A stretch of 64,000 nt of DNA from Cylindrodendrum hubeiense (taxonomy: Eukaryota; Ascomycota; Sordariomycetes; Hypocreales; Nectriaceae): positions 1 through 64,000 of the forward strand of contig JAANBB010000174.1 in assembly GCA_014621425.1 (NCBI GenBank). The letters are read 5' to 3'. Shown piece by piece: positions 42,932 through 52,855 of the stretch (position 1 is its first letter; each line of letters starts with the position of its first letter). A model generated the notes under the pieces. It had not been told where the DNA came from, did not search any database, and worked only from the letters and a program-made list of their open reading frames with translations. Made by a program: the position numbers and the translations under genes.

Positions 42932-44614
42932 CTAATTCCCTTCTTCAGGTCCTCCTATGGCAGAAAACTGACCACCACAACCAGCAAAACTGATGTGAGC
43001 CCCGGCCAGCTGCTGACTTTTGAGAATTGTAGGCACTTGGACAGAGTCCTCGGTCCCAAGGCCGGTTCGATAGTTTGCGGAAAAGCCCCATGATAAGGCA
43101 TTTCCGTCCTTGGTGATAGCGAATGTGCAGTCGATGCCCGCGGCGACGAAAACGGCGTCGATATCTGTAAAACGTAAGCAAGGGGCCAGTTATTTGAAAG
43201 GGGAAGTGCCTACCAGGGACTTTTGTTGGGACTGTCACAATACGCGGCCACCCTCTGTTGTCGAAGCGTATGTTTTCTTTGGGAATGCTATCGATATGGA
43301 CACCTATTTGGGCGTCATCACAGCGACCCCAGGCCAAAACCTCTCCGCTGTCGGTGAGAGCCACGGTGTGATGGAGGCCACAGGCGATATGGTGTATGCG
43401 AATGCCCTCTAGTTTCTCCACGATTGCAGGAGTTGTTATGTGGACGCTATAACTTGAATGGCCCGTCTGCCCAAAATTATTCAGACCCCAAGAGAATACC
43501 CGTCCCTTCCCGTCAATGGCGAAGCTGTGATGGCATCCTGCGAAGATCTTGGCGATCTGATTCTGCGGGAGAGTAACAAGGCGGGGGTTGAGGGCTTCGA
43601 AGCGGCGGCGGGAGACGACGCGGCGACCCAGCTCGGCCTGATGTCCGGATCCCCATGAATAGACGTTCCCAGTGTGCGTCAACGCTACAACATGGTTGGC
43701 GCCTGCGGCAAGCTCTTTGATGTTGTTCAATTCGGGTATGCGGACGGGGGTCAAGGTGAATTTCTCGTCGCGTGTTGGCTTCTCTTGGTTCTTGATGGAG
43801 TCCTTGAGGAATCCAAATGCTCCATCATCGCCCTACATGCTTGTTAGCAACGAACGTACAATCTTACGGTTTAAAGACTTACCAAGAATGTACCCCATCC
43901 GTATACGTGCCCAGTGGCGGTCAAGACGAAAGTAGCGTTATCTGTAGCCACAACCTGTACTACCTCCCCAATATCCTCCAGATTCTCGACAGACGTTGGT
44001 GTGCTCTCAAGGGGGTTCAGGTCCGACATGTCGTCGTCTAGCTCATCTGGCTCAGTCCACGCCGTGTCACGACCAAGAGCTTTCGAGTCGTTGACACCCC
44101 ATGTCAAGACGCTCCCATCGGCAGCAAGCGCCGCGCAGTGCATCCCGCCCACGGCGAGTTGGACGATGCCTCGCTCATCAGAGGCAAGCAGGTGGTTCAG
44201 TCGGGGCCTTGATGCGTGTTCTGGAGATCTCTTGTTGAATTTGCTTGCCCCGAGCCCTAGCTCTCCATTTGCTCCGCTGCCAAAGACAAAGACCTTGAGT
44301 CGTGTGCTTGGGGCTTTGTTCAGCGGTGGCTCGGTCCTGGTGTGTTTCCGAGGTTTGGTACGATCGGGGATGGTTGTCCGCGTTCGCTTTGCAGTGGCAG
44401 TGACAGGAGGATCAGTTTTCGGCACGCGCAATTGCTTTTTATGGGACCTGTCAGGAGTATTGGTGTCCATCGTCCGAGGTCGCTTTGCGGTGGCTTCAGC
44501 AATGGGATTGATGGTGTTCAGCGGCTGCTTCGATTTCTCATCCGGAATTTGCGTCTTGGGATCCTGGGGGAGTGCAGCTACTAGTGCCGCCAGGCGCAGA
44601 GACTGTCTCGCCAT
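42932..44614 (-). CDS. RCC1-repeat protein (Ran-GEF-like beta-propeller)
   Basis: Three minus-strand exons, 44614-43883, 43832-43214 and 43164-42932, with introns of 50 and 49 nt, give 527 aa. ATG at 44614. The first 105 residues are basic and hydrophilic (KRPRT, KRTRTT, PRKHTR), like a nuclear-localisation or DNA-binding tail. Then come seven-blade RCC1 repeats: VFVFGSGANGELGLG, SVLTWGVNDSKALGR, HVYGWGTFLGDDGAFG (across intron 1), NVYSWGSGHQAELGR, RVFSWGLNNFGQTGH, EVLAWGRCDDAQIG and NALSWGFSANYRTGLG. The domain order resembles yeast Prp20/RCC1, the chromatin-bound exchange factor for Ran. An accessory paralog is also possible. It is the only likely housekeeping-type gene in the middle of this accessory region. 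Confidence 0.9.
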
Positions 44615-45545
44615 CGAGCGATGAATAGGTTATGCACCTGAGGTGTGAACTTCCGAAGACCAGGTGTCCCAGTGGAGCCTTGAAGATGTTTGCGCTTGAG
44701 AGTTGTTTGCAGGAAGATGAATGCGAAATCATGCAGTTGGGCTTTTTGTGCTTGTGTTGCAGTCAGTGGCGTCGGATATGGGCTCTTTGTTCTCGTGTTA
44801 CAGTCAAGTGGGGTCGGATGTTCCTGGTGTTGTAGGCGCAGCAGGCTGCAGTCAGATATTAGGCATCAGGCGCCAGGCACCAGGCCCTAGGCTGACAGAA
44901 GAACATGCGGCCATTGTGCACAAAAATTGCTGGAATAGACCGAGTTGATTTAGCCTTGGATACAGCAGTGAATTGCCATCCTTCTCGCTCCGCCTAGTCA
45001 ACAGCGCTAAAGTGTTTGGGTCGTCGGGCGGCTGGATTGAGCTGCATGCCCCCTGCATACATGAAGGTAACGCGCAAATGGGTGACCTGGCGGGCATTTT
45101 CACCAGCAAGGGCCTTTCATTGGTACCTGGCGGGATCTAGGTTTTCACGGGCATATGAACTGAAGATGCAGTGGCTCAACTGTAGATTTGAAATGTGATT
45201 CCAATGCCATTATCCCAGAATGACGCAATTAAATGTTGAATCAGGCCGCAGTGGCGCTGGTGTCAGCAGAATTCCGCCGCAGCCGGCCTGTCGGTCACAC
45301 TCTCGCCTCTCTGATACATGATGTTGCACATCCGCATGCAACCAAGAGATGTGGAATCCAATCACCATTTCCAACATGATTCACCAGCTATTGCACCATA
45401 ACGCCTCGTGCCGATGCAACAGGGGGACCGACACGGGACGGCCTGCCCCGCGTTTGGCTTCCCCGCTCCCATCCCCTGTATTTATGTGCTGATCTGCCGT
45501 GCCTTGCAGCCTCGCCAGACTCAATAGCCACCAGGCCCCAGCAAA
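44615..45545. promoter_or_regulatory. Divergent promoter region RCC1 / MFS transporter 2
   Basis: 930 bp between two divergent start codons. It contains an imperfect 41-bp tandem duplication (44751-44832). Small frames here have no motif. Confidence 0.45.
44751..44832. repeat. Imperfect 41-bp tandem duplication
   Basis: Two adjacent copies beginning cttgtgttgcagtcagtggc and ctcgtgttacagtcaagtgg, both followed by gtcggat. The period of 41 bp is not a multiple of three, so it is unlikely to be coding. Confidence 0.55.
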
Positions 45546-47231
45546 ATGGCTCCGGCATACAAAGATGCAGACTTGGATATGGTTCCTGAACAGATAGGTG
45601 ATATTCAAATTCAAGAGGATGGCCACCGATACACCAACGAGCCTCACCTCGATGATGTAGCAATTATCCCCACGGGCGCCCTCGACCCCGTGTACGAGGC
45701 GAAGGCCATCATCCTCAACCGAGCTGTAGGTGCATTCCAGCATGCCTTCATTCTTCTAACCTTTCCAATCTAGATCCGAGATATTGGTATGGGGAGATAC
45801 CAATGGGAGCTATTTGTCGTCATTGGATTCGGATGGGCCAGCGACAACCTCTGGCCCATCGTCACGTCTCTCATCTTCACGCCCGTCGCCAACGAGTTTG
45901 CGCCGACCCACCCGCCTCTTCTCACGCTGGCTCAAAACATCGGTCTTCTAGGCGGTGCAATGTTCTGGGGATTTGGCTGCGATATTTTTGGCCGAAGACT
46001 GGCCTTTAACTTCACGCTCGGCCTTACGGCTATCTGGGGCCTGGTTGCAGCTGGCTCACCACGCTTCGCCGCCATTGGAGCCTTCGACGCGCTGTGGTCG
46101 TTCGGTGTCGGCGGCAATCTCCCTGTGGACTCGGCCATATTTCTCGAGTTCTTACCAGCGTCCCACCAGTATCTTCTTACGATTCTCTCCATCGACTGGG
46201 CCATCGCGCAAGTGGTTGCGACACTGATTGCTTGGCCGCTGCTAGGCAATCTCACCTGTGAGCAGGATGAAACTTGCACGCGGGGTAAGAACATGGGCTG
46301 GAGATATTTTGTCATCGCTGTTGGCGGCCTCACTCTTGCCATGTTCATCATTCGCTTCTGTTTCTTTACCATTTATGAGTCGCCAAAGTACCTCATGAGC
46401 AAAGGTCGGGACGCTGAGGCTGTCAAAGTTGTTCACGAGGTCGCCCGACGGAACGGGACCACAAGCGACCTTTCTATCGATGACCTCAAGGCTTGCGAAC
46501 CGGACGGATATGTTGCGCGGACTGATGTCGCTACAGCGGTGAAGAGGCGACTCAAGACCCTCGCGGCTAGCAATATTCGCCCGTTGTTTTCCACCAAATC
46601 AATGGGGCTCAGTACGGGTCTTATCATGATCATATGGGCTCTGATCGGGCTGGGATACCCGCTGTACAATGCCTTCTTACCGTACATCCAGGCTACCAGA
46701 GGTGTAGATTTCGGAGATGGCAGCACATATTTGACGTATCGCAACAGCCTCATCATTGCGGTTCTTGGTGTTCCTGGGGCGTTCCTGGGAGGTTATCTCG
46801 TCGAGCTGCCACAACTCGGACGCAAAGGCACCCTGTCACTGAGTACCGTGCTCACGGGCATATTTCTGTACTGCTCAACAACGGCCCACAATAGTGAGAC
46901 GCTGCTGGGGTGGAACTGCGCGTTTAGCTTCTGCAGCAACATCATGTACGCGGTTCTCTACGGATTCACCCCTGAACTATTTCCCACTCCACAGCGAGGA
47001 ACCGGCAATGCGCTGGCTGCGACATGCAACCGCATATTTGGCATCATGGCGGTAAGTGCACCCTGGAACTTCTAGTATAATGCAAAGACTAACTAATTAC
47101 AGCCTCTCATTGCAATATTCGCCAACTTGGAGACTTCTGCTCCAGTATATACGAGCGGTGCACTCTTCATCGCGGCAGGACTCCTTGTTCTCTTGCTTCC
47201 TTTCGAGTCGAGGGGGAAGGCGGCGCTGTGA
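45546..47231 (+). CDS. MFS transporter (12-TM, sugar-porter/SVOP-like), paralog 2
   Basis: Three exons, 45546-45725, 45774-47051 and 47103-47231, with introns of 48 and 51 nt, give 528 aa. ATG at 45546. It matches paralog 1 along its length: GCDIFGRRLAF after TM2, GVGGNLPVDSAIFLEFLP in TM4, YESPKYLMSKGRDAEA in the middle loop, and RGTGNALAATCNRIFGIMA near the end. The first coding exon is exactly 180 nt and ends in phase 0 in both paralogs. The third exon restores the last transmembrane helix (GALFIAAGLLVLLLPF). Transport substrate is unknown. It is divergent from RCC1 and convergent with the dehydrogenase gene 190 bp away, so it might serve the small enzyme group 47.4-51.1 kb. Confidence 0.9.
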
Positions 47232-47417
47232 GTTATGGGTGTTGTAAATTCATCAAATCCAACGAAGATAGTCGAAGCCTTCTTGTTTTCGTTCAGCATT
47301 TGGATATGCAAACTGGCCGCAACATACGAATAGAATTTAAACATTGAATGACCTAGAGTATTCTACATATTGGGATATAGGTCCACATTAATTTAATGAT
47401 ATTTGGTAGTTTATCAA

Positions 47418-48474
47418 CTAGTTCTTCTCGTCCCTTTCCTTCACAAGGTCGGTCTCGAAAGGTAGTCCGGCCTGCGTTCTTAACACGCCATACATCGACG
47501 ACGAGTCTAGAGGTCTTCCCTCAGCTTCAGAGAATTCGCTGGCCTCCTTGAGATGCTTCAAAGCCACCTCGGCGACCTCAAGCTTCAGGCCTGCTTGATC
47601 AGCACACGTAATTCCATGGCCGACGTCTTTGAGCGCAAGGTTCAGATCAGACCACGGCCTGTCACCACGTGCTGGCATGTATGCTCCGGTTGTGAGTCGT
47701 TTAGACATGGAAAGAGCCAGAGGGCCGTATTGCTGCTCAATGAGGGCCTCTAGGTTTTGGCTACCCAGGCCCGTCTTCTCTGCTAAGACATGCGCCTCGG
47801 CAACGAGCTCCATCATTCCGGCGGTGATGAAGTTTCTGTGATTTGTGAGATTTTGACACTCTGAAAGGTTTCGGTAGACTCACCCTGCTGTCTTCATCAT
47901 GCTAGACTGGCGAACATCTTCACCAACTCGGATGACTCCCCTGCCCATCACACCGACCAGAAATGGGCTGATTGACTCAACAGCATCATTGGGGCCAGCC
48001 ACAATCCACAGAAGCTTCCCTTCAGCAGCCACAGGGCTTGCGCCGAAGACAGGAGAGGCGATAAATTTGGCGCCCTTCTCCGCTAGCCGAGCCTCAGCAC
48101 TGGCAGAGGAGTCAGGGTGGACTGTGGAGGTGTCCACCACAAGCTTTCCCGAGAGCGCATCTCCAGCCTCGACAACAGCATCCAATGTCGACTTCAAGGC
48201 CGAGTCATCACTCAAAGACATGAAGATGATATCAGTGCTTGCAATCATGCTCTTGATAGACGCGGCAGGCACGCCGCCTATGCCTTGAAGTGGCTCTCCC
48301 CGAGACATTGTGCGATTATAGAACTGGAGGTCTCGAGCACCAATCTTAGACAGATGCCTTTGGAGGTTGGTTGCCATGGGCAGTCCCATTGACCCGAGTC
48401 CTGAACATATTAGCAGAGACGCAACACAGCCGAGGGGAATACCCACCAATCCATCCTAGCTTTGGAGTGGCCAT
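47418..48474 (-). CDS. 3-hydroxyisobutyrate dehydrogenase-like NAD(P)-dependent oxidoreductase
   Basis: Three minus-strand exons, 48474-48447, 48400-47884 and 47835-47418, with introns of 46 and 48 nt, give 320 aa. The 28-nt first exon encodes MATPKLGWIG, and the splice completes the Rossmann motif GLGSMG (Gly10, Gly12, Gly15). The middle has IIFMSLSDDSAL and DTSTVHPDSS (substrate loop), then ASPVFGASPVAAEGKL. The catalytic lysine is Lys179 in MMKTAGNFITAG with Asn183, joined across intron 2. An all-helical C-terminal domain follows. This is the beta-hydroxyacid dehydrogenase family; the short, cytosolic fungal members act on various 3-hydroxyacids or tartronate-like substrates. It is divergent from the acyltransferase gene. 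Confidence 0.9.
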
Positions 48475-49657
48475 ATTGTAACAATTTTCTGATTTCGGAA
48501 TTTTAATGTTTAAGAAATGTTGTAAACATCATCGCCGAACTACTCGGATGTAGATATGGCGCATTGATGAGTCAGAAAGTTGGCTTCTCGGAGGTTTCGT
48601 CCGAAGGCGGGGTTCGCTCACAAACTGAACTGGCTGCGCCGCCGTGATGCCGAGCAAATATGTTGAACAAGAAGAGAAACTGAAGTTGCGAAAATGACGA
48701 CAAGGATACATTGGTTTATTTTTTAATACCTATCGCGAGTAGAATGGACGATCCAGATTATCAATTCTGGGACATTTCAATCATTATCCTAAACCGTATA
48801 GTTGGTTGCAGTATTTCGGGCTTTGTTGATTCGGTGTAGATAATTAAATCAGTCATATTCGCTACAAATAATCGTGACAATCCAGGCCATAATTGAGATC
48901 GAATGAGTCGGAAAATACCCTAAAGCTTGACCGAGTTTGACGGATGAGGACCTTCGGAGGTTGTTCCCGAGTCGAACCCACACATTCGCCAAATGACGTT
49001 CACTCTGAATTTTGTCTTTGCTATCTCTCGTTGAATTGGAATTTATCACTACAGACTTGGCGAAGGATCGAGACGCACATTGAAGGGTCACCCTGCTGCG
49101 CCTGAGCCCTTGACGCATCCCAGTCGTGGAATTCAGCTATCAGATCATGCTAGGGCGCAGTCGTGCGTCTGACTCACCGAGAAAATAAACCACGAACGGG
49201 CCGAGACAATTGGCACCGCACCTCAATGATACGAAAACTCGATGCTTATTCATTTTTCCGAGTCAAATTGATCGAGGTTTCTAAGCCGATCACATTGGCC
49301 AGCAGCAATGGGTGCAAGCCAACAGATGCACCAATATTTGCATCTGGTGCAGGCTGTCGATCAAGTTGACCGTCCCAATCAGGATCCATTTATGAAGTTG
49401 GTCGTCGGATAAGCGATTTGTTCTGTCCCCACCAAACTACGCCAGAATAGATGGAATGGAGCTTTGACTCATCATGAGCGAGACACCCAGCTCCATAGTG
49501 ACGACTAAGAGGCTTGGCTGAGTGGGGTTCGTGGCGCCAACCTTCCCCGCTCTCCCGATATAAAAATAGAGACCCCGGAATTCTAGGTGCGTGATACTAG
49601 CCATCATCAACAAAGAGAAGCTTCGTGTCACTGTTTTCAAGCATAATCAGTTTAAAA
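48475..49657. promoter_or_regulatory. Divergent promoter region dehydrogenase / acyltransferase
   Basis: 1.18 kb between two divergent start codons, allowing shared regulation. Small frames (49 kb) without motif; no defined cis-element recognised. Confidence 0.4.
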
Positions 49658-51064
49658 ATGACTGCTCAAACAAGCACGACCACAACTGGCGCTGGAAGCA
49701 CGCTGGATGTCGAGTTAGACATCATGGGCCAGCAGCCCTTCCTCAGGATCTATACACAAATCAGCTTCTGCTTCCCGGTTCCCGATCCCTCAGCCTATCC
49801 TACATTTACCAACACACTGGAAAAAGGCCTAGAGAGTCTCTCTGATAGTTTCCCTTGGGTGGCCGGTCAGGTGGTCAACGAGGGTGCCGCTCAGGGCAAT
49901 TCTGGCGTTTTCAAGATCAAGGCGTTGGACAAGACGCCTCGTCTGGTCGTAAAGGACCTCCGAGATGATCCCTCAGCGCCAACCATGGAGGGCCTCAGAA
50001 AATCCGGGTTCCCTATGAGCATGCTAGACGAGACCGTCATTGCACCCCGAAGGACGCTTCCCGGAGGCCCAGACTACAACCCAGCCGATCCGGAGCCCGT
50101 TTTGATCCTGCAAGCAAACCTCATTGATGGCGGCTTTATTCTTACAGTCAATGCCCAACACAGCACCATGGACATGACTGGCCAGGGTGAAGTTATCCGA
50201 TTACTATTCAAAGCTTGCAAGGGCGAAGCCTTCACGGAAGAAGAGCTGGCTGCTGGCAACCTTGCTCGCAAGACTGCCATTCCCCTACTGGATGACACCT
50301 TTGAGCTTAGCGACGAACTTGACAACCAGATTTCCCAAGCGCCATCATCAGAGAGCAAACCCGAACTACCGCCTGCTCCTCCAAAAGCTTCCTGGGCCTA
50401 CTTCTCTTTCGACCCGAAATCACTCTCTGCTTTAAAGTCACATGCCGAAAAGTCGATGGATTCCTCAACCTCTACGAGCTTCATCTCTACCGACGATTCC
50501 CTCAGTGCCTTAATTTGGCAATCCGTTGCCCGAGCACGTCTCCCCCGGTTGAGCCCCACAGATGGGACCATGATTGCCCGTGCAGTTGATGCGCGGGGGT
50601 TCGTGGGGGCACCCAAGGGCTACCCAGGGATGCTTCAGAATATGACCTACAACAAGAGCACAATTCAAGAACTTGTGGATGAGCCGCTTGGTGTTGTGGC
50701 ATCAAAGTTGCGGTCACAGCTAGATCCTGCAAATCTTCGTCAACGCACGCGCGCGATAGCGACGTACCTCACTACCCTGCCAGACAAGTCCACATTCAAC
50801 GTTGTGGCCTCAGTGAACCCTAGTACAGGTGTTATGCTTAGCTCATGGTCCAAGGTCAACTGCTATGATCTTGACTTTAACTTTGGACTCGGAAAGCCGG
50901 AATCAGTAAGGCGACCGCAGTTTGACCCAGTTGAGTCCCTCATGTATTTAATGCCCAAGGCACCAGATGGCGAAATCAGTCTTGGGATTTCGTTGAGAGA
51001 GGAGGACATGGAGAGGTTGAAGGTGGATGAGGAATTCGTCAAGTACGGGAAATACATCGGATAG
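49658..51064 (+). CDS. BAHD-superfamily acyltransferase, trichothecene 3-O-acetyltransferase (TRI101)-like
   Basis: Single exon, 468 aa, ATG at 49658 (MTAQTSTTTT). The acyl-CoA-dependent HxxxD motif is intact in NAQHSTMDMTGQG (His168, Asp172). The second BAHD block, normally DFGWG, appears as DLDFNFGLGKPESVRRP. Overall layout (DIMGQQPFLRIYTQISFCFP near the start; YPGMLQNMTYNKS; SLGISLREEDMERL near the end) is that of the fungal PF02458 enzymes exemplified by TRI101. TRI101 itself acetylates the C-3 hydroxyl of trichothecenes. Many homologs occur in fungi that make no trichothecene, so only acyl transfer to a hydroxyl or amine is safe. No TRI genes lie near. Possible partners are the divergent dehydrogenase and the MFS gene. 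Confidence 0.88.
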   Translation: MTAQTSTTTTGAGSTLDVELDIMGQQPFLRIYTQISFCFPVPDPSAYPTFTNTLEKGLESLSDSFPWVAGQVVNEGAAQGNSGVFKIKALDKTPRLVVKDLRDDPSAPTMEGLRKSGFPMSMLDETVIAPRRTLPGGPDYNPADPEPVLILQANLIDGGFILTVNAQHSTMDMTGQGEVIRLLFKACKGEAFTEEELAAGNLARKTAIPLLDDTFELSDELDNQISQAPSSESKPELPPAPPKASWAYFSFDPKSLSALKSHAEKSMDSSTSTSFISTDDSLSALIWQSVARARLPRLSPTDGTMIARAVDARGFVGAPKGYPGMLQNMTYNKSTIQELVDEPLGVVASKLRSQLDPANLRQRTRAIATYLTTLPDKSTFNVVASVNPSTGVMLSSWSKVNCYDLDFNFGLGKPESVRRPQFDPVESLMYLMPKAPDGEISLGISLREEDMERLKVDEEFVKYGKYIG

Positions 51065-52300
51065 GATACTGGACACATCTCACTGTTTCATTCTACTCAA
51101 GTCACGAGCCTTCTTCATTGCATTTCTTTAATTCATCCTCCGGGAACACTTGACTCACCTGAAGTCCAATACACAAGGGAAATCTCCACTATGATTATTT
51201 CTTCGTCGTAGAGCCTTCAATTGCCCATAATGAGCCCGCTTCAACACGATATGTGCTGCTTTGATCATCGGAAAGGTTTCCACATTCTACGTTGCACAAT
51301 TAATGTACGCTTAGTGCATGTTGTAACGATAGGCTTAAACCCTCTATCTGCGTCGAGAATTTCCCTTTCCAATGATTCGTCTGCACCCTACACCACGAGG
51401 CCAATTCCAACACCCGACAAAAGTCCGCAGTTGCAAATGTTCATGTTTATACCCAGCCATTCTTTGCTTCGAAAAATATATTTCCAACCGTAACACTGCC
51501 ATACTTGAGAGGAAATGGGTGTTTGGCTCTCCCAGGACAGCCCGTACTTACAGGGCGGGCAGCTGTTGCCTTCTGTGACCTGTCTTGCCAGCAGCTGCAG
51601 CCAAGATGCAAAAAAAGAATTCTGCCAACTTTCCCCAACCGAACAATAACGGGACGAGGGTCATATAGACAAATCAAACCTCATAAAATCGCCGGGCCTG
51701 CACCAACCAACTGATAATACCATTGGTTGTAGACAGCTAAGCCGTTGGTGACTCAGACACAGGGTCAAAGTCATCCGATAGCGGTTCGGACAAACAGTTA
51801 ACCCATGGCTTAGCAAACTCAAGAGCCAAGAAGACGTGCATTTAGCGTGGCCGGATCAGTTTACGGAACGAGCGAGGCAAGTTGCCACAGCCCAGCAGAT
51901 GCATAAACAGTCCAGGTATGGCTATTAGGATCTGGCATCATCTTTTTTGGCACCGTGTGTGAGTAATGAACAGCGATCCCGCACCAAGGACAATTAAGGG
52001 GGCCTGGATTCACTTCTTACCCGTTATCTACCTTAGGAGTCGTCCTGCGCTGAGTAAAACTCGTTTGAGACATTGAATATTCTTGCTACGGAACGGGGTC
52101 CACGTCAATTTGCATATAATTCCTTGTTGCTTTGCGAACAGAGCCTTCGCACCCAGCCTGACGCAGCAAAACGAGTACAACCCTATCCCAAGCTGATTTC
52201 CTGTCCTTTAGGGCACGCCCTTGTGACATCTGGATTGTGTAAATACGTGGCTGCAGTTGTTGTCATGTGGCAAACTAACTAAGCACTAACGTGTCACCTG
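51065..52300. other. 1.2-kb spacer without recognisable gene
   Basis: Frames of 63-90 codons on both strands with no motif. No repeat or RNA gene seen. Confidence 0.45.
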
Positions 52301-52465
52301 ATGATCACGCTAATGAAGCAGGATGTGACAGAGGTGAGGCAGGCTGTGATGAAAATGACGCAAGCTATGAGGAACCTGAAGCAGGCTGTGAGGTACATAA
52401 AGCAGGCTGTGGGGAAGATAAGGCAGGCTGTGAGAGAGGAGCCTGGTAGGTCAGTTTTCTCTTGA
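52301..52465 (+). CDS. 54-residue heptad-repeat ORF, candidate micropeptide
   Basis: An ATG at 52301 opens a 54-codon frame ending in TGA. It is built on a 21-bp tandem repeat, so the protein repeats every seven residues: QAVMKMT, QAMRNLK, QAVRYIK, QAVGKIR, QAVREEP. The Q-A-V at fixed heptad positions, with basic and hydrophobic residues between, would give a short amphipathic helix or coiled coil. Whether it is transcribed or translated is unknown; the DNA repeat alone could create this pattern. The opposite strand is also open here (QPALSSP, QPALCTS). It lies 390 bp upstream of the patatin-type gene, on the same strand. Confidence 0.3.
   Translation: MITLMKQDVTEVRQAVMKMTQAMRNLKQAVRYIKQAVGKIRQAVREEPGRSVFS
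52334..52440. repeat. Minisatellite, 21-bp unit, five imperfect copies
   Basis: Core caggctgtg recurs at 21-bp spacing (52340, 52361 as caagctatg, 52382, 52403 and 52424). The unit length is a multiple of three, so it keeps frame on both strands. Such arrays are unstable and can vary between strains. Confidence 0.75.
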
Positions 52466-52566
52466 TTATGGTGATCTTTGTCATAGATTCAAGCGCTGAC
52501 TGCAGCCACCTACTGGGAGCATATCTTGATTGGCTGAGAAGCCAAACAGAATGTGACCACAATGGT

Positions 52567-52700
52567 CTTGTATGGTGGGCCTCCCATGTATGATGCCCTG
52601 CTGTGTTGGCTCACTATTTCAGATAATGAACAGGCTGTAGCCAAGAAGGACTTGTTTGGTGGGCCTCCCATGTATAATGTCCTGCTCTGTTGATTCACTA
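52567..52700. repeat. 50-bp direct repeat at 84-bp period
   Basis: 52567-52616 and 52651-52700 share 44 of 50 positions (both contain ggtgggcctcccatgtat). The spacer also contains caggctgtag, like the minisatellite core. The period is a multiple of three, and on the minus strand both copies read through MGGPP in one frame. It lies just upstream of the patatin-type gene. Confidence 0.75.
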
Positions 52701-52855
52701 CACGCTGAATCTTTCTCAAATGCGTCGCAGCTCAACCACACATCTCTGTCCTTTTAAATTAATTAAGCTCCATCTTTTCAGCTCCTGTTGTCTACGGTTC
52801 ACTTCCACTAGGTCCAAGGCGACAGCTCCCTGCTTAAGAACAGCAGCAGTATACA

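Noticed and set aside
43914..44624. 236-codon plus-strand frame
   Set aside because: Antisense to the first exon of the RCC1-repeat gene; Ser-rich and without domain features.
48955..49000. tRNA T-arm-like GGTTCGACTC on the minus strand
   Set aside because: Flanking bases do not pair into a T-stem, and no anticodon or acceptor stem can be folded.
23629..51064. Classical secondary-metabolite gene cluster
   Set aside because: P450, MFS and acyltransferase genes are present but scattered, and no PKS, NRPS, terpene cyclase or DMATS signature was seen.
52334..52440. CRISPR-like array
   Set aside because: The repeat is 21 bp with no unique spacers and the organism is a fungus; it is a minisatellite.
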